Source: Chara braunii
Taxonomy: Eukaryota > Streptophyta > Charophyceae > Charales > Characeae
Direction: 5' to 3'
Length of the DNA: 64,000 bases
Assembly: GCA_003427395.1 (NCBI GenBank)
Contig: BFEA01000506.1
Coordinates: 815,564 to 879,563 of the forward strand
Shown here: in pieces, positions 33,189 through 45,632 of the stretch
How the letters are laid out: each line of letters starts with the position of its first letter
Position numbering within the stretch: position 1 is the first letter of the stretch
Notes under the pieces: generated by a model
Seen by the model: the letters and a program-made list of their open reading frames with translations, nothing else
Database searches by the model: none
Told to the model about the DNA's origin: nothing
Program-made: the position numbers and the translations under genes

Positions 33189-34000
33189 CGTGTCCCCATT
33201 GACCTACCTCTCTCTGCCTCCCAGCCCCCCCCCCCCTTTTTTTTTTGTTTTGAAGACCTCGACGAGGGGGGCGTAAGTGTTTGTTCTTCTCCCTCCTTCG
33301 TTCTATTGAATAACATGCATAGCCAGAAATGCAAACCGGGGGATTTTTTTTTATTTTTTTTTTTGTGGGATGCATGGGCAGAAGTACAACAGGGCTAAGC
33401 TCCTTTGAATTGCTTGATTTGACATACTGTAAATCGGAGCAAAAAGGCGGAACAAAACAAGAAAGGAAAAAAAGTAAAGAGAGAAGTAAGGAGGGAAAAC
33501 CCTTCCTGTTCGTCACCTCTTGCGTACGAGGCCAGCCACGTGGATGATAGATTGAGTGTTGGCCGCCCTCATCCCCGTGCGTCACGTGGATGATAGACAA
33601 GAGGTAAACAAAGGAGGAAAAACCAAATGACACATCCCACAAAAAGCGGATGACACGTTTCACAGATAATTCGATTGTCACAGAGCAAATATCATATCCC
33701 ATATGCATTGCGTGCACCCTTCCCCCCCCTTTTTTTTTTTTTTTTTTGAAGACTTCGACGGGGATTGGTACGAGTATATGCAAGTCACGTAAACGATAGG
33801 TTAAGTGTTGGGTGCCCTCATCCCCGTGTGACACACGAGTTCACCTCAACGCAGCCAAAAGCAAAAGGTAAAGAAAAGGAGGGGAAAACCAAATGACACA
33901 TCCTACAGAAAATGAATAGCATATGTCGCGGATAATTCAATGGCCACAAAGCAAATATCGTATCCCATATGCATTACGTGCAGACTTCAGCGAGGGATTG
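32940..34000. repeat. Tandem array, three divergent units
   Basis: Each unit has CTCATCCCCGTGTGTCAC (or variant), AAGAGGTAAAGAAAGG, ACCAAATGACACATCC, a CAAAGCAAATATC / CATATGCATTACGTGC segment and then usually a C run plus T run. Units start near 32950, 33568 and 33817. Confidence 0.8.
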
Positions 34001-34365
34001 GTAAAAGTGATTTTTTATTTTTTTTATTTTTTTTTTAAAGGTTTTTCCTTCTCTTCTTGTGAATAACATGCATAGGCAGAAGTGCAACGTGACAGGGCTC
34101 CGTTTTTTTTTTTTTTTTTTTAATCCAGGATGAGTCTCTTAATAGCATATGAGGGTTGGATGCAAGCTTAGGGCGAGGTACACAAGACCAAATCTAGAAC
34201 AAAACTGTCATAATTGCAGATTAAAATTCGAACAATTAGCAAAATTATTGCCAAATTTCAGAGTAAACACAGATTAAGGCAAACAAAGACGAGGGGAAGA
34301 TTTGGGAAGAAGGAGGAAGATGGTGAAGAGATGAAGGAGAAAAAAGATGAGGAGTCCTCCGAAGA

Positions 34366-35283
34366 TTAAGAGGTCAAGATTCCTATAGAGGCTCGGTTTA
34401 CGCCTTTGCCTAGGTGTCTTGGGTGGTGGCAGAGGGGAAGGTTGGAGGTGGGAGTTTGAATGACATGTGAGGGTGGTTTTGTTACGAGGAAGAGGGGTTG
34501 AAGAGGAAGAGGTTGAGAAGGAGAGGAGGTATCAGAAGAAGAGGATTCTTCCAGTTCAGTCCTTTTGGATTTCCTCTTCCTGGGGAGAATCTTGGGGGGC
34601 GGTCTGGCTGCTTTCTTCGGCATTTCGAGCGGTGTTGTCCCTAAAACTCACACACTTCTTGCCACCCTTAGTGGAGTGGAAGAAAAAACAGGGGTAGTCA
34701 GGAATGAAGGGAGGAGAGGAATCGAGGGGTAGGATCGGGTGACGGATGTAGTTAGGGAGGTTGCCGAAGGCTCCCTTCCCGAGGAATCTAAACCAGGGGC
34801 CCGGCCCCCAGTCAGCGAGCTCCTCGATGTGGAGAGTTTTCATTGCTGCTTCCCACAGAGCCGTGAAGAATCCCTTGAAATGAACAGCGATTGGAAAGGC
34901 GAGAAAACGTGAAGATGCCAATCCTGGTAGGTTATCCGCCACGGTGAGAAGACCTTTCTTGACCCATAAAAATACCGATCGGTCGTTCATGCAGGCTACA
35001 CACATCCCAGGCAGTAAAAATTGGCCGCAATATCATTGGCGCGTGACAGTTAGAACTCCGCCAGATCCAGACGAGCCCTTAGAAGTTCTCTTGGTGAAAG
35101 CCCGAAGAGTGGTCTTGAATCGACGAAGATGAGCTTGAAGAGGATCGTCGAAAAAAGTGAATAGGAGAGGAGCTCTACTGCACGCTTGCGCTTAATGATG
35201 TAGAAGGACTTGTCGCCGTGCTGAAAACGAAACTTGGCGTTGTCGTTGCAAAAACGCCCGATGTCTTCGGCATTGAGTAGCAC
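34366..35283 (-). pseudogene. Unrecognised coding-like remains, possibly transposon ORF1
   Basis: Consecutive minus-strand frames (35050-35283, 34556-35005, 34366-34623) read like pieces of one protein. They include KFRFQHGDKSFYIIKRKRAV, then WVKKGLLTVADNLPGL, WGPGPWFRFLGKGAFGNLP and a Lys/Ser/Pro-rich tail (RKRKSKRTELEESSSSD). A globular part followed by a basic Ser/Pro-rich tail suits a LINE or LTR ORF1, but I cannot name a family. A further frame (35192-35629) runs into repeat A1 and is not trusted. Confidence 0.35.
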
Positions 35284-36435
35284 ACCAAACTTCCTTATGA
35301 CCCTGGATTCTTAAAACTTTGTGAAAGAAGAGGAAGTTAGAAGAGGTAGGGAGAATAGGTGAAGGGGTAGCAGCAAAGCGGAAGAAGGATCGATGACGAA
35401 AATTCTTTCCAGCACGGGATCTGTGGCTATTGGAGGAGATGGCCTGGGAGAGGGAAGTTCGATGAGGGAAGAGAAGAATTAAAGGAGGAGGTGCGATGGG
35501 GACGGCGAGGAAGACTGCAGCATGAGATGAGTCAGGAAGTGGTGTTTGAGGAAGGGGTCGAAGAGCGGTGTCGAGCGCATCGGTCCGGCACCGCACCAGG
35601 GAAGCGCGGGACCCTCCCGGCCGCATCACGCAGGAGTTGATTTAAATCCTTCGTTGCAAATAATACATGTGGAGCTTCCTTAAGCCGCTCCGGCCGAGTT
35701 CGCCAGCCATACCTCTCGCAAGCCCCTACGACAGGATAGGGCCTACGCGACGCACGACTTACCTACACCTTACGGGAGTTGTCACCTCCCTTCGGTGGGC
35801 GTATCCCCGCCGAGCTACCAGTCCACAGTATGAAAGCCAATCAGTTGCAATCACAGAGGTGGACCTGCCGAGGGCGTTTCTCGTTCGCTGTAGCATAGGG
35901 GGTACGCGTGGTAATGCGCCTCTGTCGGACCCGTACGCGAACCGAAATCTTTGGGGGCTGAAGTCCCAAGCGCGGTTCGTCGTCGGTCGACTAGGTTGCA
36001 TCCCACACACCACGCACACACCACTCTAACAAACACCAAAAATAGAACACGCGCGTACACACACGTACGAAACGACACAACACAAATAACGCGACAACGC
36101 TCCTAGCCCCTCGGTATCCAACCCATAACTTTTCGACGCGGAAATCGGGTAAGTGTTGCGCGCGAGACTTAGTATAAAACTGACGGAGGCAGGGCCTATT
36201 CATATCGACTTGCAATGCAACCGTACGCAAGCAGTCGCAATGATGACATACTATGTAGTATCCATAATCAAGCGGTCCTTCGTGAATCCGAGTACCGCTT
36301 ATGACACTCAAGTGTCAGACTTGACGTGTCATGAGGGCTTAACCCTTCACGACATTGTACGGCTGAAGGAATAGCCGTGCAACCGCCGCGGCACCTCCGG
36401 CCCTCGGCCTTAGTGTCTCGGTAGGCAAATCAAAC

Positions 36436-36474
36436 AGGCTCTGCACGAGGGAAAACCCCTCCCCTGCAGAGCCT
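36436..36474 (+). other. Strong hairpin, 10-bp perfect stem
   Basis: AGGCTCTGCA pairs with TGCAGAGCCT; GGG and CCC inside the loop can extend it. The matching place in A2 (near 57745-57830) has a different sequence that can form another hairpin with ACCAC...GTGGT. Confidence 0.7.
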
Positions 36475-37074
36475 AGGTTTTGGGGTATCCTGGACAAGGA
36501 CCTCGAATCCCGTCCCAGGACCAAACGTCCGACTAAGAAAAATCATCAAAAAGCAAGAACAAAAATAGAAGGAGAGTCCTCCTCTAAGCCCCTCAGCGTC
36601 AGCTTCTGAGTAGGATTTTAGTATGGGGATTCTTCAACCCATGCAGACATTCATCCCAAGTATACCCATGTATACACATATAAGGGTTAAGTATGTGACG
36701 ATCACTTCTCACGGTCTCACTGGGGTCTCTCACAATAATACGTATATATGTGATCGTAGGCAATCAAATCCAAAATCTAATTCACAACACATACCTGCAA
36801 TCACACCAACGAACCAAAATCAACAGCCCACGCACTACACGGAGTCAACCCCAACCACCGTCGACACTCATACCCCTCGCTTTACCCATGCAAGCCCCAA
36901 CCTCCTGTCCAACCAACCTTAATTAAATACTGAGTACCTTTGTTAAATGACCATTCAATAAAAGTCTGGGTGAAACCTTAATGAAACAGCGAAATCACCA
37001 GGGTTAAAGCCTTTTAGGTTGAGTGTGGAGGGTGAGTTGAAATTGAGTCGTGGACCGACGAATCGACAACCGAC

Positions 37075-37093
37075 CTGTTATCAGTGATAACAG
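37075..37093. repeat. Perfect palindrome CTGTTATCAGTGATAACAG in A1
   Basis: Nine-base arms around one G. The same 19 bases are unchanged in A2 at 58417-58435, although flanking DNA has diverged, so it stands out as conserved. Confidence 0.9.
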
Positions 37094-37373
37094 AAAGTGA
37101 TCCTGAAGGGAACAAGCTGGGTCTAGCCCTGAACTTGAATCGAATGATCAAAAAGACCTATAACACACGGCAGACCAATCCCCAAGTTAAGATCATAAGT
37201 GTATGGAGAATACAACTCCATAATACATCCTCACTCAAAATCTCCCTAAAAGTTAAACTTAAGTCTACCAATAAGCCAGTGCTTAAGCTAAAGGTAGACC
37301 AACTACGGAATCTCTTCTATTCTGGGCGGGTCGCCTGAATCGCCCTATGTCAAAATATAATCTATCTCCTCTA

Positions 37374-38470
37374 AACTAATAAAATTTCGACATTGGTTTC
37401 CGTAGGAAAAGTGTCTTTCCAGAGTTTATATAAGCTGAAATATGAACGCAGAAATAATCTTTAACTCGGGAAAGTCAAATTTTGTCTAACTCTCTGAATT
37501 AGTAGAAATTTGGGCAGCATTCCGTAGGAAAAGTGTCTTTCCAGAGTTTATATAAGCTCAAATATTAACGCAGAAATAATCTCTAACTTGGAAAAGTCAA
37601 ATTTTGTCGAACTCTCTGAATTAGTAGAAATTTGGGTAGCACTCTCTTTAGAAAGGGAGATTTCCCAGATTTATACTAAGTCAGATATAAAAACAAAAAT
37701 AATCTCTAACTCTGGAAATTCAAATTTTGTCTAACTCTTTGAATTAGTAGAAATTTGGGCAGCACTCCCTTTAGAAAGGGAGACTTCCCAGATTTATACT
37801 AAGTCAGATATAAAAGTTAAAATAATCTCTAACTCTGAAAAAAACAAATTCTGTCTAACTCTCTGAATTAGTAGAAATTTGGGCAACATTCCCTTTAGAA
37901 AGGGAGACTTCCCAGATTTATACTAATTCAGATATAAAAGCAGAAATAATCTCTAACTCTGGAAAGTCAAATTTTGTCTAACTCTCTGAATTAGTAGAAA
38001 TTTGGGCAGCATTCCCTTTAGAAAGGGAGACTTCCCAGATTTATACTAAGTCAGATATGAACTCGAACAACAACTTGAGCTCAACTTTAGACTGAATTTA
38101 ACGAACTCCTTAATTTTGTAAAAATTTCAGCAGCACTCCCTCTAGAAAAGTGTTATTCCAAAATTTTTACAAGGTTAAGTTGAGATTTTGAAAGTAACTT
38201 TGGCTTCCCATAATTCAATTTTTGTCTAACTCCCTCAATTAGCAAAAATTTAGGCAGCACTCCCTTTAGAAAATGAGACTTCCCAGATTTTAACTAAGCC
38301 AGATATATGGAAAAGACAAGTTGAACTCTGACAAGTCAAAAGTTGACTAACTTCTTGGATTTGTAGAAATTTCGGCAGCGCTTCCCGTAGGAAAAGTAGC
38401 TTGCCAAGATTTATACAAAGCCAAGTATAAAAAAAGATTTCAGTAAATGCAGGAATTGACCTAAGTAATA
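37374..38470. repeat. 122-bp tandem array in A1, nine units
   Basis: Unit starts: 37374, 37496, 37618, 37741, 37865, 37988, 38111, 38236, 38357. Each contains a near TAGAAATTTGGGCAGC phrase followed by a small hairpin such as CCCTTTAGAAAGGG or TTTCCGTAGGAAA. Units 2-6 are nearly identical to each other (type beta); the outer ones are four distinct types. Confidence 0.9.
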
Positions 38471-38679
38471 AAAAGTTATTACAGAAAATGCAGGAATTGA
38501 CACTAACTCCTATGGCTTTAGCACATGGCGAGCATCTAAAGCAAGTACCTGTAAAACTGAAACCTAAACAAACTAGTCATCCCATCCAGTCACATGCAAA
38601 CCAAACTACGAATGTAAGTACTCTCACCATTTCTTCAAGTTTTTGCATCCTTATACCCATCTTACATAAGACGTAGAGC

Positions 38680-39363
38680 TGGACCATTTGCCATTGAAAC
38701 AATGTCCAACTTGTCTTTATGATATACACGAAATGGTTGCACAACTACTTCTCTCTTCTTTTGGGCAGATGACTAGGTCATTCGCCATGGAAATAATGCA
38801 TAGGCGCCCTGAGCTGTTTAATATCCAAATATTTAATATTTCTCTGACCTTGTTTTCAAAAGAAAAGGCAAATATGGGCAGGGGACTGAACCATTCACAG
38901 TAGAAACAATGTTCAACTTGCCCAAACTATTTCCATTTGTATTTTGTATTTTTCTTTTTCTCTTCTTAATGATATGGCTTAACGCTGGACCATTCACAGT
39001 AAAAACAATGCCCAACTGCTTGTTCACATGCAAATATACATAAAGTACTTTCCTTTATACTCAGTTTAATTTATGTGCGTGGTTTTCAGGCTAAACCATT
39101 CACCATGGAAACAATGCTTAGCCTTAGACAAAAAATCCTCCCTCAGAAATAAACAAGAATTTAAACCCCTCCAATCAGGCAAACCCTCAGAGTTAACTAG
39201 AGTAAACAGACCATTCACAGTAGAAACAATGCCTGGTCCTCCTGAAAACAATCAAATAAACACAGCGACCAGGTCATTCACAGTAGAAACAATGCCTGGT
39301 CCTTCATAAAACAGTTAAATAAAACATAGCCCCGAGCCATTCTTAGTAAAAACAATGCTCAGG
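38680..39363 (+). repeat. Array of eight stem-loops with covarying stems, A1
   Basis: Stem-loops at 38680-38708, 38772-38803, 38887-38915, 38986-39014, 39089-39123, 39209-39238, 39268-39300 and 39331-39363. Loop consensus is near ATTCACAGTAGAAACAAT. Stems differ but pair: TGGAC/GTCCA, TGAAC/GTTCA, GGCTAA/TTAGCC, GACC/GGTC, ACCAGG/CCTGGT, GAGC/GCTC. A bulged C after the 5' arm recurs. Copies 2 and 4 have imperfect stems. The spacers between hairpins are not similar. Confidence 0.85.
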
Positions 39364-39629
39364 CTTTGGTTGACCCTTCCAAACGCATGCAAAACTGCCT
39401 TCCTCCCACCTTCCCCAGTTTATCCCTTCGTCTGCTTTTAGTCAGAATAAAGAAAAAAAACTTAGGCTTCACTCTCACACGTTCCTTCCATTCAATCTGA
39501 TTAGGTCCTGAAGAGAAAGTAAAAATCATAGGGACAACACATGCATACCGCAATCATACTACAAGGAGATAGACAAACATGGGTAGTAGTGGGTTATACA
39601 GACAAAGATGATTTACCTGAAGGTTCCTT

Positions 39630-39900
39630 GCCTCCAGAACCTCGCCTAGGTTCCGGCAGAGCTCCCGCAATCGGTGGGTGGACTCCCCACAGAGTCTTGA
39701 TACAGACCTACGGGTTGCAATCCCGCCTGCCGCCTTCCCCTTGTAACCAGCAGACTAGAATTAGACTTAGAAATATAGAAAAAGAAAAGTGTGAGACTCT
39801 CAGATCCAAGAATGGTGCTCTCAGTCTCGCAAGAGGGGACCTTGAAATCTTGGATCGCCTGAAGGCCCCGCAATGGTGGCCAAAAGCAACAGCTTAATCA
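39630..39900. repeat. Conserved 270-bp block of A1
   Basis: Shares GGCAGAGCTCCCGCAATCGG, TACGGGTTGCAATCCCGCCT and GGTCCCGCAATGGTGGCCA-like stretches with 60715-60985 in A2. Highest similarity outside the first 970 bp. Confidence 0.85.
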
Positions 39901-41116
39901 ATCCCAAGTCAAACTGCCGAAGTCAATCCCCTGACCAGCTCCCAAATCAAAACATCAATCTCCCTCCTTAAGCAAACTTGCTCCTCTGAGCCTCAGCACC
40001 ACCTCCGGGACAGTAGTCTAGGCACAACCCATAGACGCAGCCGTCGCACACGGCGGCGACCAGTATTAGCCGCCCGCGTGCAGTCAACCGGTCGCTATGA
40101 TAGCTCCACGCTCAGTGTACGGTAGTCACTAGCAATGTGCAATCAACCTATCGCCATCCGCTGTGGTATGCCCACAATATGCCGCAATACGGAGCAGAGT
40201 GCAGCTACCAACCACCGTCATTAGCGCCCACAGACAACAAGTTCACAGGAAGACGTCCCGGCAACATACTCCGCTCACCAGCTGCTATCACGGTAGACCG
40301 CTGCCATCCTTTAGGTACATGCCCTTCTCCCCCATGGTAAAGTCGCGGCCGTACGGCCTCAGACAACCGCTGTTCTCTAAGATGGCACAGCGGCCGTGAG
40401 GCAGAGCCCAGCAGTTGCTCTAGGACCCAATTGCAATGGTCAGCGACATGCACAACTATGGTACCGTCGAAGAGATTGCAACAGTCAGGGTACACAATCA
40501 ACAGACTACTCCGGTTGCGAATGCACCAGCAGCTACGACCGGGCGTGTGTGGGGACCCCGACTTCGCAGACTAGCGCGGGGTGCGCCCCGCACCACTAAC
40601 CATAAAATCAAGACAGAGCTCTCAATCCGTCAATCCTTGCCATGTCTCGACCTAGTGAGTTTCCCTGAGAACGGCCATGCACCACAGCACCCCCATCTGC
40701 TATGGCATAGTCCCTCCTTTTCTCCCTCTCTCTTACATGCTCACGCACCTGGTCGTGTACATGGCTTGGCTCGTTCAGAGTTATGAAGGTGGAGTGGGAG
40801 AGCGCGACCACCCCGCAGGTCGAGCTACTGTGCAGCTCGGAGCCACCGCCCCGCCCCCTCGCTCGTCCGTCCCGTCGCCCACTCCGGCTGCGCCTGGCCA
40901 GTTTCCCTCTCTCTCCCAGCAGGGAGGACATCGCCTCAGCTATACGGGTAAGTCGTCAACCCCATGGATGTCCGCCCGCTGCCTGTCTCAGCGAAGTATG
41001 AGAAACTAAATGACTTCGTCCGCATAGGCGGCCAGATTCATCCTCCCTTTTTGAAGCCTCTTCTAGGCGCAGCTCCCGGCTCGATCCAGTTTTGTCAACG
41101 GGACGGGCAAAATCAA

Positions 41117-41149
41117 ATGAATCTTCCACTAAAACGTGGACAGATTCAT
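41117..41149 (+). repeat. Hairpin ATGAATCTTCCAC / GTGGACAGATTCAT
   Basis: Thirteen base pairs with one bulge and a six-base loop. Relatives with compensating changes lie in A2 at 62258-62290 and 62725-62757. Confidence 0.85.
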
Positions 41150-41605
41150 GAGCAAGACTCTCCCTCTTCCTCTTTACTCCCGACTATCTCTACGCACGAC
41201 CTTTCTCTCATATGGACTAACTTACTAACTAACATCACACTTGACTTCGCCATCTAACAAAACCCCCACTTTCACTCCTCCTTTGCTCGATTCCATCGAG
41301 GATCGAGCTATATCCAAACTCGCCATTCCCATCGTCTCCTCCTGCCATATCCTGGCGCAGTCGTTTTCTTACTAACCTCCACCTGTACTGATTTTCACAC
41401 CGTTCTGACTCTACCAATAGGCTCGCAATACTCCAGATCCCCCATTTAGCATGTCACCTTGCCGAAAACGACTAAGGCATGCCCGCGCTAGCTAACTTTT
41501 CACTCCCCCCCTTACTACTTCAACCATCTCATCACGTAGTCCTCCTCTTCTCCAATGCTAATCCTACTCAACTAACACGAAAACTAACACTACCACGTAA
41601 TCGCC

Positions 41606-41663
41606 CGGGGTAAAAACCCCGAAATTGATCTTTACTTCGCCCGTTTTCGTTAAGGAATGGGCG
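41606..41663 (+). repeat. Two adjacent hairpins at the right part of A1
   Basis: CGGGGTAAAAACCCCG (41606-41621) and CGCCC...GGGCG (41638-41663). The homologous place in A2 is about 63025-63090. Similarity to A2 becomes hard to follow beyond about 41690. Confidence 0.7.
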
Positions 41664-41699
41664 AGTTAAGTCTCCTCACCCCCCCGCCATGCTCGATCC

Positions 41700-43870
41700 T
41701 TTCCACCATTTGTACCTCGCACGCACCCGTCGCCAGATTCCGTCCCGATTCCTCCCCCTCCATGGTCTCCTCGCCCTCCTCCCCGGCACTCCGCCTGTTC
41801 CTACTCGCCAGCCTAACGCCCGTAGCTTCTGCCTCCGCCCCTGTCACCTCGCTAATACCATCTCTACACCTAGTGGGACGTAGCGGCCTGGCCTTATCAC
41901 CTCACCTACCCATCCGGGTTGCTTCGCCCGCCGCTCCCTGCTTTCGGCATCCCCTTTCCTGCACGTACCCGGCGCGGAATCGCGCCAGGTGCATCTCTCC
42001 CACTTAGTTAGCGCAACTCCCTTAGTTAGCAGACTCCTCAACGACTGATTTTGCAGCGGCTAATACTCTGAGCGACCGCTCCCGCTATTATGAAGGAAAC
42101 TTCGGAGGGGACCAGCTACTAGACGGCTCGATTAGTCTTCCATCCCTATACCCAAGTTCGACGAACTATTTGCACGTCAGTATCGCTGCGGGCCTCCACC
42201 TTCGCGCCAGTCCACCCACTGCTCCACTGCGCTCCGACCACCGCCTTTGCTTCGGGTCGTTCTCCGCTGTTGCCCGGCCTGTCCGTACCCAGGACAACCC
42301 GTGGTCCGACAGCCCCGCCGCTCTGCTTTCCACTGCGTGGTCCGACAGCCCCCACCTCTCAGAAAACTCTGGCTGTCGGTCGGCCCTCGTTTTATAGCCT
42401 TTACCGGTGCCGAGGCCCCTGCTAATCTACTCTGTATCTTTCCAATTCTAACGGGTGTCCTGAAGGACTTCGGCCGGGGCAATGCCCCGTGACTATGACA
42501 TACCCCACGCGACCCTACACCAACCCCGGTATCGCGTCCCAAAGTGGGACGTGAGTAAAAAGGATGAAAACTAAACCTAAAAAAAAANAAATGACGGGAT
42601 TGGGGAAAAAAAAAAAAAAAAAAAAAGGGTCCCGTGGATCGGGCCCNNCGCCGCTCCTGCTAACAAAACCAGGGGGGGATAGCCTTTCCGGGCCCTCAAC
42701 CCCTCAGGTTTCGCTCCATCCCGCTCTGTTGCTGCTACGCTGGCGCCCTCTAGCCTCAATCCCCGAACCTCCATAGTGTCAACCCAATGTCGTAACCTAT
42801 AGGGATATGCCTAAGTCTGAGACCAGTACCTGCAAAATACCATACAAGGCAGTGCGGCGCGGCACTCCGGGCCAACAAAACGGCTGCGCGGCTCCCAGTG
42901 CCTGCTCCGGCTTGCTTATGCCGTGCCATAATCGCCCCGCGCGCCATCCTACGACACCCCGCTCACCGTACGTAGTCTGGGTCGTTCTCCGCACGCGCGC
43001 TCAACTCGGTCAAACATAGCCATCGACAAGAAATGTCCCCTAAATCCTAATATAATCAAGAATAAACAAAAAAAATAAAAATAAAGTTACGAATGGAAAC
43101 GAATCGACCAGCGTCCGCGCCGGCTTTGTAATCAACGCTAGAAACTCAATCACGCGCGCCTCAAACCTGTGCGCCCACGCACTCTATTGTAGTCAACCAT
43201 CCTGCCAACGTAAATCTCAGACGCAGCCACGCTTAGCGCGGTATACTTAAACTTTAAACCAAACAATTTTCTGTTACTTGCAAAAACCCAGGGCGGGTAC
43301 CCTTGTAAGGGTATTCGCACCGACAGCGAGGGTTGCTCGGGCGGAGGAGAATGATAGGAGAAAGAGGGTGACACCGATCTGGAGGAAGAGGGGGAGGAAC
43401 GGGGCGGTGGGGGAGGGGAGGAAGAAGACGGGCGATGTGATGGGGACAGGGCCAAAACAGGAAGTGCGGAACCACCGGGTACGCCTCCACCGTTCGTGGT
43501 GAGAGGTCTAGCGAGGTCTTACTGGTTTATAGAAGTTGCAAAGGCCGATTGCGAGGGGAGTGGTCCTGACGCGGATCTGGTTCGACCAAAAATTGCCCGG
43601 TACGAGTATGAGGCAGAAATGAAAAAACGTTGCAGCAAGGCGCGAGTACCCAGTCAGTGGATTGGTGAAAGTGCAGATTTGTGAGTGAAAAACGGGCTAG
43701 GAGTGGAGTAGGGTACGCCGCTTCGCCAAGATAGGCGACGTGAACGACCTTTCCTCCGAGTATCTGGCTGACTAGCTAGATTGTGACGTGTAGGTTTGCG
43801 TACGCTATGGGCGCGGTAGCGGGCGGGAGAAATCCAAAGAGTGCGCAACGCGAGTTGAGTCAGCCTGCCG
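41700..43870. other. No gene recognised; poly-A with N at 42582-42627, purine-rich tract at 43330-43450
   Basis: C-rich mixed DNA with short frames of Pro/Ser/Arg. A poly-A run with ambiguous bases is at 42580-42650. The purine-rich stretch GAGGAAGAGGGGGAGGAACG near 43380 stands out but has no assigned role. Confidence 0.5.
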
Positions 43871-44474
43871 CGACCGTTTCTTCACCAGTAACATATACTC
43901 TTGCAGCGCCTGGAAGTAGCGGAGGTCGGACCGCCGAGGGACTGCTTCCTGCCGGGTGAGTCCCAATCGTCCTTTCGATAGAACCTTAGATCTTGATGCT
44001 TGAGATATTTCCGCCGTAGATGCTGAGAGCTGAAAAAGTAGATGGAACAAAAAGTTGTCCAACCGTAGATGTAGAAAATCAACAGCAAAGAGTGTCCCAA
44101 GGATTATAGCAAGTGGTGTCGGGCTGTTGGGAACGTAGTTCTGGGGAGATGTAGTCTGGGACCAAAGAAGTTGAATCCAACCATAAGTCCCAATGTAGGT
44201 GAGTTGCAGCCATTCTGTTGTCCAACGCCCAGGTTTTCCCAAACCAGGTGAAATTCTTCTGCTGCCAATCTGCGTGGATAATTCTTCTTATCGACTGCCT
44301 TACTTGTCTGTGTTGTTGAAGGGAAGTTACCTGTTCGCCCTTGAAGACCTTGGCATTACGAGCAGCCTAGATAGTCTCCATCAATACCCTTCTACAACAG
44401 AGGGCTACATATCCCCACCCCGAGGGGTAGTTCCCTTCTGTAGGCAATATTTCCGTGAGCATCCATTCATCAGA

Positions 44475-44792
44475 CTAGTCCCTCTTATTACCCATGATTC
44501 TGTCCCAGTGTAACTTCCACCACTCTAGCAGCTCTTTAACCAGGGGGCAGTCCAACCACATATGTTTCGTGTTCTCCCATCCCCAATTACACCACACGCA
44601 TTGTGTGGATAGCTTCATTCCTTTGGCTGCGAGCCATGTCGCTGTTGGCGTGACCATAAGGGATTGGATCCACATTATGCTGGCGTGTTTCTGGACCGCA
44701 AGGCTACTGAGGGCCTTCCATAACTTATAAAGACCTTGCCGAGAAACTTCTTCCAACTGTTGTGTTTTAGCACATGTTACCGCCAGATTCAC
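44475..44792 (-). pseudogene. LINE zf-RVT zinc-binding domain
   Basis: The frame has LYKLWKALSSLAVQKHASIM, then CVWCNWGWENTKHMWLDC: the Cys-Cys-His-Cys pattern (C-x2-C-x7-H-x4-C) of the zf-RVT domain that follows plant LINE RTs. Past a TAG the same frame continues with AARNAKVFKGEQ, matching the usual final segment. Confidence 0.75.
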
Positions 44793-45632
44793 TGCCTTTT
44801 ACTTCGCTCGCCCTTGCAGCAACCGCACACCCACTTTCGGCCGGTACAGTGCCAGTGGTATGGAACGCTCCCCAATCTCCTGCGCTTTCCATCCACTTAG
44901 TAGGGGTTCCACCCTAACTTGAACCTGCTCCGCATTACAGATCAGTGCTGCCACTGTCTTACCATTCTCTATTTTTTGGCAAAGTATCCTTGTTTCCACC
45001 ATTCCTTCTGAGCCGTTAATCCTACAGTCCGTGTCCTCCTGTATTATCTTTCCTCCGGTGCCTGGTCCTTGTAGTCTCCACCGCTGCACTCTGATACCCA
45101 AGGAGAGGTCAGGGCCAAGGACCCGTACTATTCATTCCCGTGCATTAAGCTCTCGGAGCCAGGTTCCTGCTGCATGTTCTGGTTCTGGACTGAGGAGATT
45201 CACCCACTCAATAGGGATGGCCGCCATAAGCTCAGAATAGTGCTTATTTTCATTGTGGAGTCTTGGCAGTCTGAGTCTCAACTGAGCTGGCTCCAAAGCC
45301 CTCCCGCTGTCTATGTTCCAGATGTCCTTAACCTGTAGGATCCCTATCCATATCCAGCTCAGTCCAAAATTGCCCCGTGTTTCTGTAGCCATAAAGCTTT
45401 GTCCATCCGGTTGTCAAATCCCCGGGTTTTCAAAGAGTACCTGGTTCAGGATCTCCTGTTTGGATGTACGAGACAGGTACTGAGTTGGACAAATTTTATT
45501 CCAGGCTCCAAGAATATTTCTCCATATTCTGGACTTGGGCCGATGGCTGCTGAATGACGGTATCAGCATACAGACCCAGATCCTTAAGTGATCTTGAAGT
45601 TCCCATTCTGTCTCTAGTATATAGTCTGCCAG

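Larger units (their letters stand above)
30480..34130. repeat. Region of C-run/T-run tracts and AT-rich filler
   Basis: Poly-T tracts of 15-35 bp occur about every 300-600 bp. Several are immediately preceded by a C run on the same strand (about 30806, 31515, 31720, 33118, 33226, 33721), and one continues into (CT)n at 33147-33186. I see no convincing gene; frames here are Phe/Lys-rich artefacts. Confidence 0.8.
35570..41690 (+). repeat. Long direct repeat A1 (LTR-like), left copy
   Basis: It begins TGTCGAGCGCATCGGTCCGG and is collinear with A2 (56979 onward): the first 970 bp are highly similar (for example TTACGGGAGTTGTCACCTCC and GGTGGGCGTATCCCCGCCGA in both). Then follow a shared palindrome, a 122-bp array, a hairpin array, a conserved 270-bp block at 39630-39900 and shared hairpins to about 41690. 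A TG start and non-coding body fit a very long LTR, but the right end is not defined. Open frames inside are not conserved between A1 and A2. Confidence 0.75.

Noticed and set aside
38680-39363. CRISPR-like array of short repeats
   Set aside because: Spacing varies from 60 to 115 bp, repeats differ in their stems, intron and U2 features show a eukaryote, and no cas gene is present.
35667-42542. Several 70-150 codon frames in A1 and A2
   Set aside because: None is conserved between A1 and A2, and homologous stretches contain indels that break the frame.
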